A stretch of DNA of 64,000 nucleotides from an uncultured Alphaproteobacteria bacterium (GCA_910585375.1 CAJUCZ010000006.1:12624-76623); one strand, 5' to 3'; numbered from the stretch's first letter, positions 45,272-53,567 are shown. Translations and numbers: made by a program. Notes: generated by a model from the sequence alone, not told the origin.

Positions 45272-45341
45272 ATTAACTCTCCATTTTAAAAAAATTTACC
45301 ACATTCAAAAAGTTGATCACCACTCTTCAAAATTAAGGCGG

Positions 45342-45369
45342 ATTATATGCCAAAAAATTTTAGTGTCAA
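45342..45369 (-). promoter_or_regulatory. Consensus promoter of rpsM-rpsK-rpoA
   Basis: On the minus strand, TTGACA (45369-45364), a 16-bp spacer and TATAAT (45347-45342). Both hexamers match the sigma-70 consensus exactly. The region 45272-45421 is otherwise non-coding. Confidence 0.87.
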
Positions 45370-45421
45370 CCACCCTTTTTACAAAATTCTTGAAAAAAAC
45401 GCATTTTTTTCAAAAAATTCA

Positions 45422-46093
45422 TTATGCAACCGCTAAAAGGCTGTCAACCTTCTTCGCTGTTGCCTCGATTGTACCTGTCCCGTCCACACATCTGAGCAGG
45501 CCTTTCTGCTCAAAGTAAGGAATTGTCGGATATGTATAAACACGATAATTGACGAGTCGATTCTGCACGGTCGTCCGGTTATCATCCAGACGGCGGTAAA
45601 AATCCGTGCCGCCGCACTTATCACAAACGCCGTAAACTTTGGGCTTGTGAAATTTGTCATGATACCCTTCCCCGCAGGTCATACAGGCATAACGTCCGAG
45701 AATACGCTCCATAATGATCTCATCGGGCACTTGTATCTCAATAACGGCATCAAGCTTAATCCCTTTCTTGGCTAACAGCTCTTCCAAAGCTTCTGCCTGC
45801 GGCAGAGTTCTCGGAAACCCGTCCAGAATAAAACCGTTCTTACAGTCATCTTCATCAATACGTTGCGAGACCATTTTAATAATCATTTCATCGGTCACAA
45901 AAGAACCGGCATCCAAAAGCTTTTTGATTTCGAGTCCCAGAGGAGTCGCTTTTGCAGCTTCGGCGCGCAGCATTTCTCCCGTTGACAAATGACAAATATT
46001 CACTTTTTCTTTCAGGAGTCGCGCCTGCGTTCCCTTACCGCAGCCAGGAGCGCCGGTAAAGACCAGATGCAAACCCAAACCGTTCTGATTCAT
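45422..46093 (-). CDS. adk: Adenylate kinase, zinc-type lid
   Basis: Interconverts ATP + AMP and 2 ADP. The 223 aa long-form enzyme has the P-loop GAPGCGKGT near residue 15, 'DGFPRT' near 92 and a lid domain with a Cys4 pattern, C-x2-C near 136-139 ('CMTCGEGYH') and C-x2-C near 156-159 ('CDKCGG'), which binds zinc. Many proteobacterial Adk proteins lack these cysteines. Its ATG shares one base with the secY stop (TAATG), the classic secY-adk coupling. Confidence 0.96.
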   Translation of the reverse strand: MNQNGLGLHLVFTGAPGCGKGTQARLLKEKVNICHLSTGEMLRAEAAKATPLGLEIKKLLDAGSFVTDEMIIKMVSQRIDEDDCKNGFILDGFPRTLPQAEALEELLAKKGIKLDAVIEIQVPDEIIMERILGRYACMTCGEGYHDKFHKPKVYGVCDKCGGTDFYRRLDDNRTTVQNRLVNYRVYTYPTIPYFEQKGLLRCVDGTGTIEATAKKVDSLLAVA

Positions 46094-47445
46094 TATCTTC
46101 TCTTTCCTTTTCCGGCCAAAGAAGCTTTTTTAATCAAGGATTCGTATTGATAAGCAATCAGGTGAGACTGAACCTGTCCGACAAAATCCATGGTAACCTG
46201 AACCACGATCAAAAGCGTTGTACCGCCCAAAACAAACGGAACGGAAAGACGGCTGATTAAAATTTCCGGCAAGATACACAAAGCCACCAGATAAACCGCG
46301 CCCAAAACCGTCAGACGGGTAACAACATAGTCAAGATACTCGGCTGTGTTTTTCCCCGGACGAATACCGGCAATAAAACCGCCGTGTTTTTTCAAATTAT
46401 CGGCCGTTTCTTCCGGATTGAACACAATCGCGGTATAAAAGAAAGCAAAAAACAAAATCAAACCGGCATACAATGTCAGATACAACGGCTGTCCGTGACC
46501 AAGCAGCTGGCTCAAAGTCTGAACCCAGGCCGGTCCGCTTTCGGCGCTGAAATTGGCAATCGTAATCGGCAACAGCAGCAAAGAACTGGCAAAAATCGGC
46601 GGAATAACACCGGTCGGATTAATTTTTAACGGCAGGTGGGAGCTTTCGGCCGTACTGCCGCCCAACATAGCCTGACGCTTCGGATATTGAATCGTAATTT
46701 TTCTCTGGGCTCTTTCGACCAGAACAATGGTATAAATCAAAACAATCACCATAATCATCAACAAGGCAATCACCCCCAAAGACATGGAACCGACACGTCC
46801 CAGTTCAAAGGTCTTGGCCAAGGCCGACGGAATATTGGCAATAATACCGACCGTAATAATCAGGGAAGAGCCGTTACCGACACCGCGCGCCGTAATCTGC
46901 TCGCCCAACCAGACGATAAACATCGTGCCGCCAACCAGAGAAACGACTGTTGTAAACTTAAAGGTAAAACCCGGATCAACCACGGCAGAGGCACCGGCAG
47001 CACCGGTCATCCCTTCCAAACCGACGGCAATACCGTACCCTTGGATAATGGTAATCAAAACCGTCAGAATACGGGTATATTGCGTAATCTTGCGATGCCC
47101 TGCTTCGCCTTCCTTCTTCAGCGCCCCCAGAGACGGAATAACCGACTGCCCGAGCTGAACAATAATAGAAGCCGAAATATACGGCATGATGTTAAGAGCA
47201 AAAATGGTCATACGCTCTAACGCACCACCGGCAAACATATTAAACATTCCGAGGATACCGCCGGAATTTCTGTTAAAAATATCAGCCAGAATATGCGGAT
47301 CAATCCCCGGCAGCGGGATAAATGTTCCCAACCGGAAAACGATTAAGGCCAAAATTGTAAACCACAATCTTTTCTTTAGTTCTTCAGCTTTGCTAAAAGC
47401 AGACATATCAAGATTCGCTGCCATTTTTTCTGCAAGAGAAACCAT
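46093..47445 (-). CDS. secY: Protein translocase channel SecY
   Basis: The pore-forming subunit of the Sec translocon in the inner membrane. The 450 aa protein has about ten membrane segments, with 'RLGTFIPLPGID' near the N-terminus, 'GVGNGSSLII' in the middle and 'GIRPGKNTAEYLDYV' in the C-terminal half. Full length. In the usual spc order it follows rplO closely, but here 1.68 kb separates them and secY has its own promoter at 47511-47538. Confidence 0.98.
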   Translation of the reverse strand: MVSLAEKMAANLDMSAFSKAEELKKRLWFTILALIVFRLGTFIPLPGIDPHILADIFNRNSGGILGMFNMFAGGALERMTIFALNIMPYISASIIVQLGQSVIPSLGALKKEGEAGHRKITQYTRILTVLITIIQGYGIAVGLEGMTGAAGASAVVDPGFTFKFTTVVSLVGGTMFIVWLGEQITARGVGNGSSLIITVGIIANIPSALAKTFELGRVGSMSLGVIALLMIMVIVLIYTIVLVERAQRKITIQYPKRQAMLGGSTAESSHLPLKINPTGVIPPIFASSLLLLPITIANFSAESGPAWVQTLSQLLGHGQPLYLTLYAGLILFFAFFYTAIVFNPEETADNLKKHGGFIAGIRPGKNTAEYLDYVVTRLTVLGAVYLVALCILPEILISRLSVPFVLGGTTLLIVVQVTMDFVGQVQSHLIAYQYESLIKKASLAGKGKRR

Positions 47446-47510
47446 TTTTACTTCCTTATTTTATTTTTAAACAACCAAGCAAGGGAAATTTTCCCTTTTA
47501 AACTAAGCTA

Positions 47511-47538
47511 GTTATACACGAAAAAAATTTTAATTCAA
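47511..47538 (-). promoter_or_regulatory. Candidate secY promoter
   Basis: On the minus strand, TTGAAT (47538-47533), 16-bp spacer and TATAAC (47516-47511), 66 bp before the secY ATG. A promoter is required here because the rplO transcript ends at the 49069-49098 terminator. Confidence 0.62.
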
Positions 47539-47662
47539 CAAAATTATCCATTTACACCATAAGAATAAAACAATTCTCTAAATATTCAACAAAACATTTA
47601 CAAAAAAACACCTGTCTTTTATCCTAAATAGGAATGCAATTTCTGATTTGAACGAGAAAAAC

Positions 47663-48129
47663 ATGGAAGAAAAAGTTTTCAGATACTCAATGAAAGCCAT
47701 TATTATAAAAAAACGGAAAGTTGTTGGCAGAAAGCTGCGATTACGGACAAGGACGTTTTTGTAAACTCCCCGGCGGCGGACACCAATGGGGAGAAACGAT
47801 AGAACAAGCACTTATGCGCGAATGCAAGAAGAATTAAATATCGAGGTTAAACCTCTCAGACTGCTCTTTGTACGGGACTACATTGCCAAGAATCATTACA
47901 TGACCTTGGATCTTCCCTGTTTTCATCTGGCCGAACTCATGTTTGAATGTCAGGTATCTGATTTTCCCCCTTGGGACCGGGCTCGGAACCGGACAATCCT
48001 GCACAACGAATAAAATGGCTGAACATAGACACACTGGCAGATTCTGATTTTTACCTTAAAACAATCATTCCTTACTTAAAAAAGCTAAAAGACATCAAAG
48101 AAACCATTATTCTTGGTGATATAAACTGA
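47663..48129 (+). pseudogene. Nudix hydrolase pseudogene with several frameshifts
   Basis: The plus strand, opposite to the ribosomal genes, encodes a broken Nudix protein. 'MEEKVFRYSMKAIIIKK' begins at 47663. A shift leads to 'CDYGQGRFCKLPGGGHQWGE' pieces, including the Nudix box start GGGHQWGETIEQALMREC. A one-base deletion near 47824 is needed to continue into 'QEELNIEV', which completes the REx-x-EE motif. After another shift near 47970 the frame reads 'NPAQRIKWLNIDTLADSDF' and ends at 48129. At least three frameshifts make a functional product impossible. The gene family is clear, the substrate is not. Confidence 0.8.
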
Positions 48130-48176
48130 CAGCCCTCCTCCTCTGACAGAGATTACATCTCCTCTCCCGTTAAAAA

Positions 48177-48209
48177 CAAAAAAAACGGCTTCATACGAAA
48201 CCGCTTTTT
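48177..48209 (-). terminator. Terminator after the 64 aa gene
   Basis: On the minus strand, arms GCGGTTTC and GAAGCCGT (one G-T pair) with a 4-nt loop and a long T-run, about 25 bp after the stop codon at 48235. Confidence 0.72.
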
Positions 48210-48234
48210 ATCTTTTGGAAAAAAATGATGACTG

Positions 48235-48429
48235 TTAGTAACCGCGATGATAACGGCGCAGCTTTTGCAACCCGATACAGAACAAAGCTACCCAGCATGA
48301 AATACCGGCCGTAATCAATGACCACTGGGAAATAATCATATTTCCCTTAAATCCGGCTGTCCAGAACAAAACAACGCCAGCCATCGCAATAACCAATGCA
48401 ACAGTAAAAATTTTTTCTAATCTTTCCAT
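48235..48429 (-). CDS. Small two-helix membrane protein, unknown
   Basis: A 64 aa protein with two hydrophobic segments (about 8-25 and 36-55) separated by a short polar loop ('FKGNMIISQ') and ending in a basic tail 'LRRYHRGY'. It is not recognised. It has a terminator downstream and its upstream region shares a 42-bp motif with that of the neighbouring 127 aa gene, which supports a real, regulated transcript. RBS is weak (A-rich). Confidence 0.5.
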   Translation of the reverse strand: MERLEKIFTVALVIAMAGVVLFWTAGFKGNMIISQWSLITAGISCWVALFCIGLQKLRRYHRGY

Positions 48430-48510
48430 ATTTTTTAATTTTTATGAGGCAGCACCTCGTTAATAAATATCTTAATAATCTCAAATTATAAATTACCATA
48501 TCACACTTTT

Positions 48511-48536
48511 ATGTCTACAATAAGCATTTTTGACAT
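48511..48536. repeat. Shared upstream motif, copy 1 (with ATGTC/GACAT ends)
   Basis: A 26-bp element with inverted ends ATGTC and GACAT, 82 bp upstream of the 64 aa gene. It matches 22 of 26 positions with the copy at 49029-49054, and the similarity continues for about 16 bp towards the gene (48495-48510). Likely a shared operator and promoter. Confidence 0.55.
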
Positions 48537-48579
48537 AAAACATAACGAACATTCCTTAACAAACCCAAAACCGCAGCTG

Positions 48580-48963
48580 CTACAAACCTCGCATTTTGAC
48601 CGATCCATTCAGCACAGGATTAAACATCCCATCCAAAACAGATGCCGCCATCTGCTTTACAAAAAGTTTATAATCAACAATTCTTGCCGCTGAATTTATG
48701 TTTTTAAAATCCTCAATTGCAAAATTAGTCAAAAGCACTAGCGCCGCAAGACAAGGTTCGGAAAAAAGAATCTCCTTCAGTTGCCCATTTTCGGCATAAC
48801 GATGTGCTCTGCTCATTAAATCCTGAATTTCTGTCAGTTTTTCCTCTTCTTGATCTTGGGTTAAAGTACCTTCTTTCAACAAATTTTTAATTTTTGTCAT
48901 TTGCTCAAAAATTTCTACCTGTTCCTTCAGATACTCAATCACTGTTTTTTTTATTTCTTCCAT
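48580..48963 (-). CDS. Helical cytoplasmic protein, unknown
   Basis: A 127 aa mostly helical, charged protein ('EYLKEQVEIFEQMTKIKNLL', then 'QDQEEEKLTEIQDLMSRAH' in pieces), with a more hydrophobic centre ('CLAALVLLTNFAIEDF'). No family recognised. The ATG directly follows a 21-bp tandem duplication and has no good Shine-Dalgarno sequence, so translation may be weak. Its promoter region shares a motif with the 64 aa gene. It lies in the island between rplO and secY. Confidence 0.5.
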   Translation of the reverse strand: MEEIKKTVIEYLKEQVEIFEQMTKIKNLLKEGTLTQDQEEEKLTEIQDLMSRAHRYAENGQLKEILFSEPCLAALVLLTNFAIEDFKNINSAARIVDYKLFVKQMAASVLDGMFNPVLNGSVKMRGL

Positions 48964-49005
48964 AATATTTTAATAATTTTCATTAATATTTTAATAATTT
49001 TCATT
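48964..49005. repeat. Perfect 21-bp tandem duplication
   Basis: Two identical 21-bp AT-rich units (48964-48984 and 48985-49005) sit immediately upstream of the 127 aa gene's start codon, where the RBS should be. They look like a recent slippage duplication. Confidence 0.8.
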
Positions 49006-49028
49006 CAAGATAACTATATCACATTTTC

Positions 49029-49054
49029 ATGTCTACATCAAGTATTTTTGACAA
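49029..49054. repeat. Shared upstream motif, copy 2
   Basis: Second copy of the 26-bp element of 48511-48536, upstream of the 127 aa gene, with the inner bases GTC and GAC of the inverted ends kept. Confidence 0.55.
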
Positions 49055-49068
49055 AATTCCACAAATAC

Positions 49069-49098
49069 AAAAAGGCGGGACAATTATCCCGCCTTTTC
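49069..49098 (-). terminator. Terminator after rplO
   Basis: Perfect arms GGCGGGA (49074-49080) and TCCCGCC (49087-49093) with A/T runs, 25 bp after the rplO stop. It ends the S10-spc transcript before secY. Confidence 0.9.
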
Positions 49099-49122
49099 AT
49101 TAAATCGTTTTCTGCTTCTTGG

Positions 49123-49575
49123 CTAGATAAGGTTAACCTTACCACCGGCTTTTTCAACAGCTTCAACAGCTGCCTTGGAAGCAGAATTAACACTGATAAC
49201 AACTTTGGCTGTCAATGCACCGCGAGCCAACAAACGAACACCGTCCAACTTTTTGGAAACAATGCCCGCACTCATCAATGCCTCAACATCAATAGCCTCT
49301 GCCTTCAATTTGCCGGCATCAACAGCTTTTTGAATAGTGTCAAGGTTAACTACTGCAAACTCTTTAGAAAACGGATTATTAAAACCGCGTTTCGGAAGTC
49401 TGCGGTAGATAGGCATTTGGCCGCCTTCAAAACCGTTAACGGCAACACCGGAGCGGGATTTCTGGCCTTTAACACCACGACCGGCAGTTTTACCGGAACC
49501 GCTGCCGATACCGCGGGCTACGCGTTTGCGAGACTTTCTGGCGCCTTCGTTATCTTTAATTTCATTCAATTTCAT
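49123..49575 (-). CDS. rplO: 50S ribosomal protein L15
   Basis: A 150 aa large-subunit assembly protein. 'RKRVARGIGSGSGKTAGRGVKGQKSRSG' in pieces (GIGSGSGKTAGRG) and 'GFEGGQMPIYRRLPKRGF' identify it. It is the last gene before a strong terminator, instead of leading into secY. Confidence 0.97.
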   Translation of the reverse strand: MKLNEIKDNEGARKSRKRVARGIGSGSGKTAGRGVKGQKSRSGVAVNGFEGGQMPIYRRLPKRGFNNPFSKEFAVVNLDTIQKAVDAGKLKAEAIDVEALMSAGIVSKKLDGVRLLARGALTAKVVISVNSASKAAVEAVEKAGGKVNLI

Positions 49576-49640
49576 ATCTATTCACCTTAAATAATCGGAG
49601 TTAGGCGCCGACAAATGTAAAACTTTTGCCGGCAACCGGA

Positions 49641-49829
49641 CTACTCTTCAACTTTAACCAAATGAGCCACCTTTTTAATCATCCCGCGTACCGAAGGAGT
49701 ATCCTCCAAAACCGATACTTTATGCATTTTGTTCAGGCCCAGCCCTTTAAGAGTGGCTTCCTGATCAGCCGGACGATTAACCGCGCTTCTGATTTGAGTA
49801 ACTTTAATAGTTTTTTTATTTGCTGACAT
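49641..49829 (-). CDS. rpmD: 50S ribosomal protein L30
   Basis: A 62 aa protein with the L30 pattern 'KVTQIRSAVNRPADQEATLKGLGL' in pieces and 'HKVSVLEDTPSVRGMI'. It lies 3 nt after rpsE and 65 nt before rplO, the expected spc position. Confidence 0.96.
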   Translation of the reverse strand: MSANKKTIKVTQIRSAVNRPADQEATLKGLGLNKMHKVSVLEDTPSVRGMIKKVAHLVKVEE

Positions 49830-49832
49830 CGA

Positions 49833-50396
49833 TTAAGCCTCCTCAACTGAAAGTTTTGCATTTGAAGAGTTTTCACGACGGCTAACAATATCACCGACCT
49901 TTTTGCCGCGTTTGGCAGCAACCATTCTCGGAGAATTGATAGATTGCAAAGCGTCAAAAGTTGCCTTAATCATATTGTAAGGGTTGTTGGAACCCAAAGA
50001 TTTAGCAACAACGTCTTGCACGCCCAAAACTTCAAAAATAGCACGCATCGGGCCACCGGCAATAACACCGGTACCGGCAGGCGCTGTTCTCAGAACAACT
50101 TTACCCGCACCAAAACGTCCGTGAACGTCATGATGAAGGGTTCTGCCCTCACGCAGCGGAATGCGAACCATATTTTTCTTAGCTTCATTGGTAGCTTTGA
50201 CAATAGCATCGGGAACCTCGGTTGCCTTGCCGGAACCATAGCCGACACGGCCTTTCTGGTCACCGACAACAACAACAGCGGCAAAGGACATATTGCGTCC
50301 GCCCTTAACAGTTTTAGCTACGCGGTTAATATGAACCAGTTTCTCAACCAATTCATCTTTCTTTTCTGCCTTACGACGATCTACAGCTTGTGCCAT
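49833..50396 (-). CDS. rpsE: 30S ribosomal protein S5
   Basis: A 187 aa small-subunit protein involved in decoding fidelity and mRNA unwinding. 'DELVEKLVHINRVAKTVKGG', 'GYGSGKATEVPDAI' and 'APAGTGVIAGGPMRA' are diagnostic. It is about 20 residues longer than E. coli S5, mostly at both ends, as is common in alphaproteobacteria. Confidence 0.98.
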   Translation of the reverse strand: MAQAVDRRKAEKKDELVEKLVHINRVAKTVKGGRNMSFAAVVVVGDQKGRVGYGSGKATEVPDAIVKATNEAKKNMVRIPLREGRTLHHDVHGRFGAGKVVLRTAPAGTGVIAGGPMRAIFEVLGVQDVVAKSLGSNNPYNMIKATFDALQSINSPRMVAAKRGKKVGDIVSRRENSSNAKLSVEEA

Positions 50397-50407
50397 AACA
50401 TAATCTC

Positions 50408-50770
50408 CTAGAATTTCAGACCAGCTTCACGAGCTGCGTCAGCCAAAGCTTTAACACGACCATGGTAGATGTAACCGCCTCTGTCAAAGACAACTTCACT
50501 TACACCGGATTTCAATGCTCTTTCGGCAACAGTCTTACCAATAATGCTGGCAGCCTCAATGGTAGAAGACTTTTTAATCTGGTCTCTGATTTCTTTGTCC
50601 AAGGTAGAAGCAGAAGCTACGGTAGCACCTTTGGCATCGTCAATAACCTGCACGTAAATATGCTTTCCGCTGCGAAATACAGACAGTCTCATCCTTCCAT
50701 TCGCAGCTTTTTTCAAAGCTGTTCTTACGCGGCTTTTTCTTTTTTCAAATAACTCTTTTGGCGTATTCAT
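50408..50770 (-). CDS. rplR: 50S ribosomal protein L18
   Basis: A 120 aa 5S rRNA-binding protein: 'RLSVFRSGKHIYVQVIDD' and 'FDRGGYIYHGRVKALADAARE'. The ATG at 50770 with AAGGA upstream is chosen; a TTG one codon earlier is also in frame. It lies 11 nt both before rpsE and after rplF. Confidence 0.97.
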   Translation of the reverse strand: MNTPKELFEKRKSRVRTALKKAANGRMRLSVFRSGKHIYVQVIDDAKGATVASASTLDKEIRDQIKKSSTIEAASIIGKTVAERALKSGVSEVVFDRGGYIYHGRVKALADAAREAGLKF

Positions 50771-50781
50771 CAAATTAATCC

Positions 50782-51321
50782 TTATTTCTTCTTGCCTTCT
50801 TTACGACGTACGTATTCGCCTTCGTATCTGATACCTTTTCCTTTGTAAGGTTCAGGTTTTCTGAACTCGCGAATTTCTGCCGCAGTCTGGCCGACTAATT
50901 GCTTATCCGCACCGGAGATACAAATCTGTGTCGGGCTTGCGCAAGAAACTTTCAAACCTTCGGGAACCTCAAAAATAACATCATGAGAATATCCCAGAGA
51001 AAGTACCAGCTTGCGGGAACCTTCAACACGGGCTTTATAACCAACGCCCAACAGTTCCATATTCTTAGAAAAGCCTTCGTTAACGCCTTTAACCATAGTG
51101 TTAATTCTGGCTCTTGTCGTGCCCCACAAAGTTCTAGCCTGTTTCGTATCTGACAACGGAGAAACAGTAACAGCATTGTTTTCAACTTTTGCAGCGACAT
51201 GGCTATCGTCAAAAGCGTAGCTCAGTTCGCCCAATTTACCTTTAGCGGTAACAACGTTATTGTTAATATCAACCGTAACGCCGTTCGGGATAATAACCGG
51301 ATATTTTCCAACTCTAGACAT
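50782..51321 (-). CDS. rplF: 50S ribosomal protein L6
   Basis: A 179 aa large-subunit protein near the GTPase centre. 'SRVGKYPVIIPNGV' starts it and 'PEPYKGKGIRYEGEYVRRKEG' is the family signature at the C-terminus. Full length, in spc order. Confidence 0.98.
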   Translation of the reverse strand: MSRVGKYPVIIPNGVTVDINNNVVTAKGKLGELSYAFDDSHVAAKVENNAVTVSPLSDTKQARTLWGTTRARINTMVKGVNEGFSKNMELLGVGYKARVEGSRKLVLSLGYSHDVIFEVPEGLKVSCASPTQICISGADKQLVGQTAAEIREFRKPEPYKGKGIRYEGEYVRRKEGKKK

Positions 51322-51333
51322 CCATTTTCTCCC

Positions 51334-51732
51334 TTAAAATACCTGACACAAAATTTCACCGCCGACATTGGCTTTGCGGGCTTCATGGTCACTCATAACA
51401 CCTTGCGGCGTAGAGATGATGGAAATACCCAAACCATTGTATACTCTCGGCAAATCTTTAACGCTTGAGTATACGCGTCTGCCCGGAGTGGACACGCGGT
51501 AAATTTCTGTAATTACACCAGTACCTTCATGGTACTTCAATTGAATACGAAGCTCATCAACGCCGGCACGAACATTAACTCTTTCATAACCGGAAATGTA
51601 GCCTTCTTTCTTCAAAACTTCCAAAACATTTTCACGCAGGCGGGAAGCAGGTGATACAACATCACTTTTCTTAGCCCTTTGTGCGTTTCTGATGCGTGTG
51701 AGCATATCGCCCAAAGTATCTGACATAGACAT
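51334..51732 (-). CDS. rpsH: 30S ribosomal protein S8
   Basis: A 132 aa central-domain 16S-binding protein, which in enterics also represses the spc operon. 'DTLGDMLTRIRNAQ' and 'GLGISIISTPQGVMSDHEAR' identify it. ATG at 51732 has AGGAGAG upstream; a second ATG lies two codons later. I did not try to identify an S8 operator in the mRNA. Confidence 0.98.
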   Translation of the reverse strand: MSMSDTLGDMLTRIRNAQRAKKSDVVSPASRLRENVLEVLKKEGYISGYERVNVRAGVDELRIQLKYHEGTGVITEIYRVSTPGRRVYSSVKDLPRVYNGLGISIISTPQGVMSDHEARKANVGGEILCQVF

Positions 51733-51744
51733 TATCTCACTCTC

Positions 51745-52050
51745 CTACCAACTAGATTTTACCAACCCGGGAATTTCACCGAAGCCGGCCATGTCTCTGA
51801 GCTCGGAACGGCCCAGACCGAATTTCCTGTAATAACCGCGGGAACGGCCTGTAAGTTTGCAACGGTTTCTGAAACGAATACGTGCAGAGTTACGCGGCAG
51901 TTCTGCCAATTTAAGAGTCGCCTGGAATCTTTCTTCTGGAGAAATAGTCTTGTCCATAACGATATCTTTAAGCTTCTGACGGCGGTTAGCAAATTTTGCC
52001 GCCATCTTGGCTCTTTTCAGATTTTTAAAAACTGAACTTGTTTTTGCCAT
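51745..52050 (-). CDS. rpsN: 30S ribosomal protein S14 (zinc-free type)
   Basis: A 101 aa small-subunit protein. 'RFRNRCKLTGRSRGYYRKFGLGR' in pieces (CKLTGRSRGYYRKFG) and 'IPGLVKSSW' identify it. The CxxC pairs of the zinc type are absent, so it is the C-minus form. Confidence 0.97.
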   Translation of the reverse strand: MAKTSSVFKNLKRAKMAAKFANRRQKLKDIVMDKTISPEERFQATLKLAELPRNSARIRFRNRCKLTGRSRGYYRKFGLGRSELRDMAGFGEIPGLVKSSW

Positions 52051-52064
52051 AGTAAAATCTCCGT

Positions 52065-52604
52065 CTATTTCTTGCAGGGCAAGTTAAAACCGGTAAGAAG
52101 AGCTTTAGCTTCTTCGTCAGTCTTTGCAGTTGTACAAATGACCACATCCAAACCACGGACATTTTCTACCTTGTCGTAGTTAATTTCAGGGAAAATGATC
52201 TGTTCTTTAATACCGAAAGCAAAGTTACCTTTACCATCGAAGTTTTTACCGGAGATTCCGTGAAAGTCTCTCACACGCGGCAAAGCCATATTAATCAATC
52301 TCTCGAGGAACTCATACATTCTGTCGGAACGCAGCGTTACCTTACAACCAATCGGCATACCTTCTCTCAGCTTAAAAGTCGCAATAGATTTGCGGGCTTT
52401 TGTAATAACCGGTTTCTGACCGGCAATCAAAGCCAGCTCATCAGCGGCATTATTCAGCTTTTTCTTGTCTGTAACGGCATCACCGACGCCCATATTCAAG
52501 ACAATTTTAGTCAGTTTAGGTATCTCATGTTTGTTCTGGTAACCGAACTTCTCAACAAGAGATTTTTTTATGACCTCATTATATAACTTTTCAAAATTTG
52601 TCAT
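52065..52604 (-). CDS. rplE: 50S ribosomal protein L5
   Basis: A 179 aa 5S rRNA-binding protein. 'PKLTKIVLNMGVGDA', 'GQKPVITKARKSIATFKLREG' in pieces and 'FPEINYDKVENVRGLDV' are typical. Full length and in order. Confidence 0.98.
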   Translation of the reverse strand: MTNFEKLYNEVIKKSLVEKFGYQNKHEIPKLTKIVLNMGVGDAVTDKKKLNNAADELALIAGQKPVITKARKSIATFKLREGMPIGCKVTLRSDRMYEFLERLINMALPRVRDFHGISGKNFDGKGNFAFGIKEQIIFPEINYDKVENVRGLDVVICTTAKTDEEAKALLTGFNLPCKK

Positions 52605-52615
52605 AAATTTTTCTC

Positions 52616-52933
52616 CTATTTATCGATTACTTCACCGGATTTACGGGCAACACGAACTTTCTTCCCGTCAACTTCTTTATATCCAACCTTGGTGGCCTTT
52701 CCGGATTTCGGATCAACCAAAGCCACGTTGGAAACGTTAATCGGGGCTTCTTTGGTAACAATGCCGCCAGGAGTAGTTTGGCTGGGCTTGGTGTGTCTTT
52801 TAACCAGATTGACACCTTGAACAACCACTTTACCCTCTTTAGGCATAGCTTTTACAACTTCACCGTTCTTACCTTTGTCATCACCTGACAAAATAACAAC
52901 CTGGTCGCCTTTTTTAATTTTCATTTTAGGCAT
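52616..52933 (-). CDS. rplX: 50S ribosomal protein L24
   Basis: A 105 aa assembly initiator with a KOW motif ('KKGDQVVILSGDDKGKNGEV' pieces) and 'INVSNVALVDPKSGKATKV'. The ATG shares one base with the rplN stop. Confidence 0.97.
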   Translation of the reverse strand: MPKMKIKKGDQVVILSGDDKGKNGEVVKAMPKEGKVVVQGVNLVKRHTKPSQTTPGGIVTKEAPINVSNVALVDPKSGKATKVGYKEVDGKKVRVARKSGEVIDK

Positions 52934-53301
52934 TATAATACCTCCGGTGCTAATGAAATAATTTTCATAAATTTCTTTGCACGCAATTCTCTGGTAACCG
53001 GCCCGAAGATACGGGTACCGATCGGCTCACCGTCTTTGTTGATGAGAACTGCGGCATTCTTGTCAAAACGGATAACAGATCCGTCTTTACGTCTGATGTC
53101 ACTGGCTGTACGAACAATAACAGCCTTCTGAACATCGCCTTTTTTTACACGACCCTTGGGGATAGCGTCTTTAACCGACACGACAATTACGTCGCCAACC
53201 GTCGCATGCATTCTCTTGGACCCGCCAAGAACTTTAATGCACTGCACCTGACGTGCGCCGGAATTATCAGCAACATCAAGGGTGGTTTGCATCTGTATCA
53301 T
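52933..53301 (-). CDS. rplN: 50S ribosomal protein L14
   Basis: A 122 aa protein at the subunit interface. 'MIQMQTTLDVADNSGARQV' and 'RIFGPVTRELRAKKFMKIISLAPEVL' in pieces are diagnostic. Full length. Confidence 0.98.
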   Translation of the reverse strand: MIQMQTTLDVADNSGARQVQCIKVLGGSKRMHATVGDVIVVSVKDAIPKGRVKKGDVQKAVIVRTASDIRRKDGSVIRFDKNAAVLINKDGEPIGTRIFGPVTRELRAKKFMKIISLAPEVL

Positions 53302-53319
53302 TTTTTAATTCCTTTTCTC

Positions 53320-53556
53320 TTAGGCGTTATCAACTAATACAGTCCAAGTTTTTGTCTTGGAAAGCGGTCTGGATTCAATAATCCGGACAGTATCGCCGAC
53401 TTTGAACTGGTTATTTTCGTCATGAGCTGCATATTTTTTGCTTTTCTTAACGAATTTCTTATAAACAGGATGCATAACCTGACGCTCTACGCTGACCACG
53501 ACGGTTTTATCCTGCTTATCACTGACAACAACACCTTGAAGAATTCTTTTAGGCAT
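53320..53556 (-). CDS. rpsQ: 30S ribosomal protein S17
   Basis: A 78 aa OB-fold 16S-binding protein: 'MPKRILQGVVVSDKQDKTV' and 'GDTVRIIESRPLSKTKTW'. It lies 11 nt after rpmC. Confidence 0.97.
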   Translation of the reverse strand: MPKRILQGVVVSDKQDKTVVVSVERQVMHPVYKKFVKKSKKYAAHDENNQFKVGDTVRIIESRPLSKTKTWTVLVDNA

Positions 53557-53567
53557 ATCTTTTTCTC

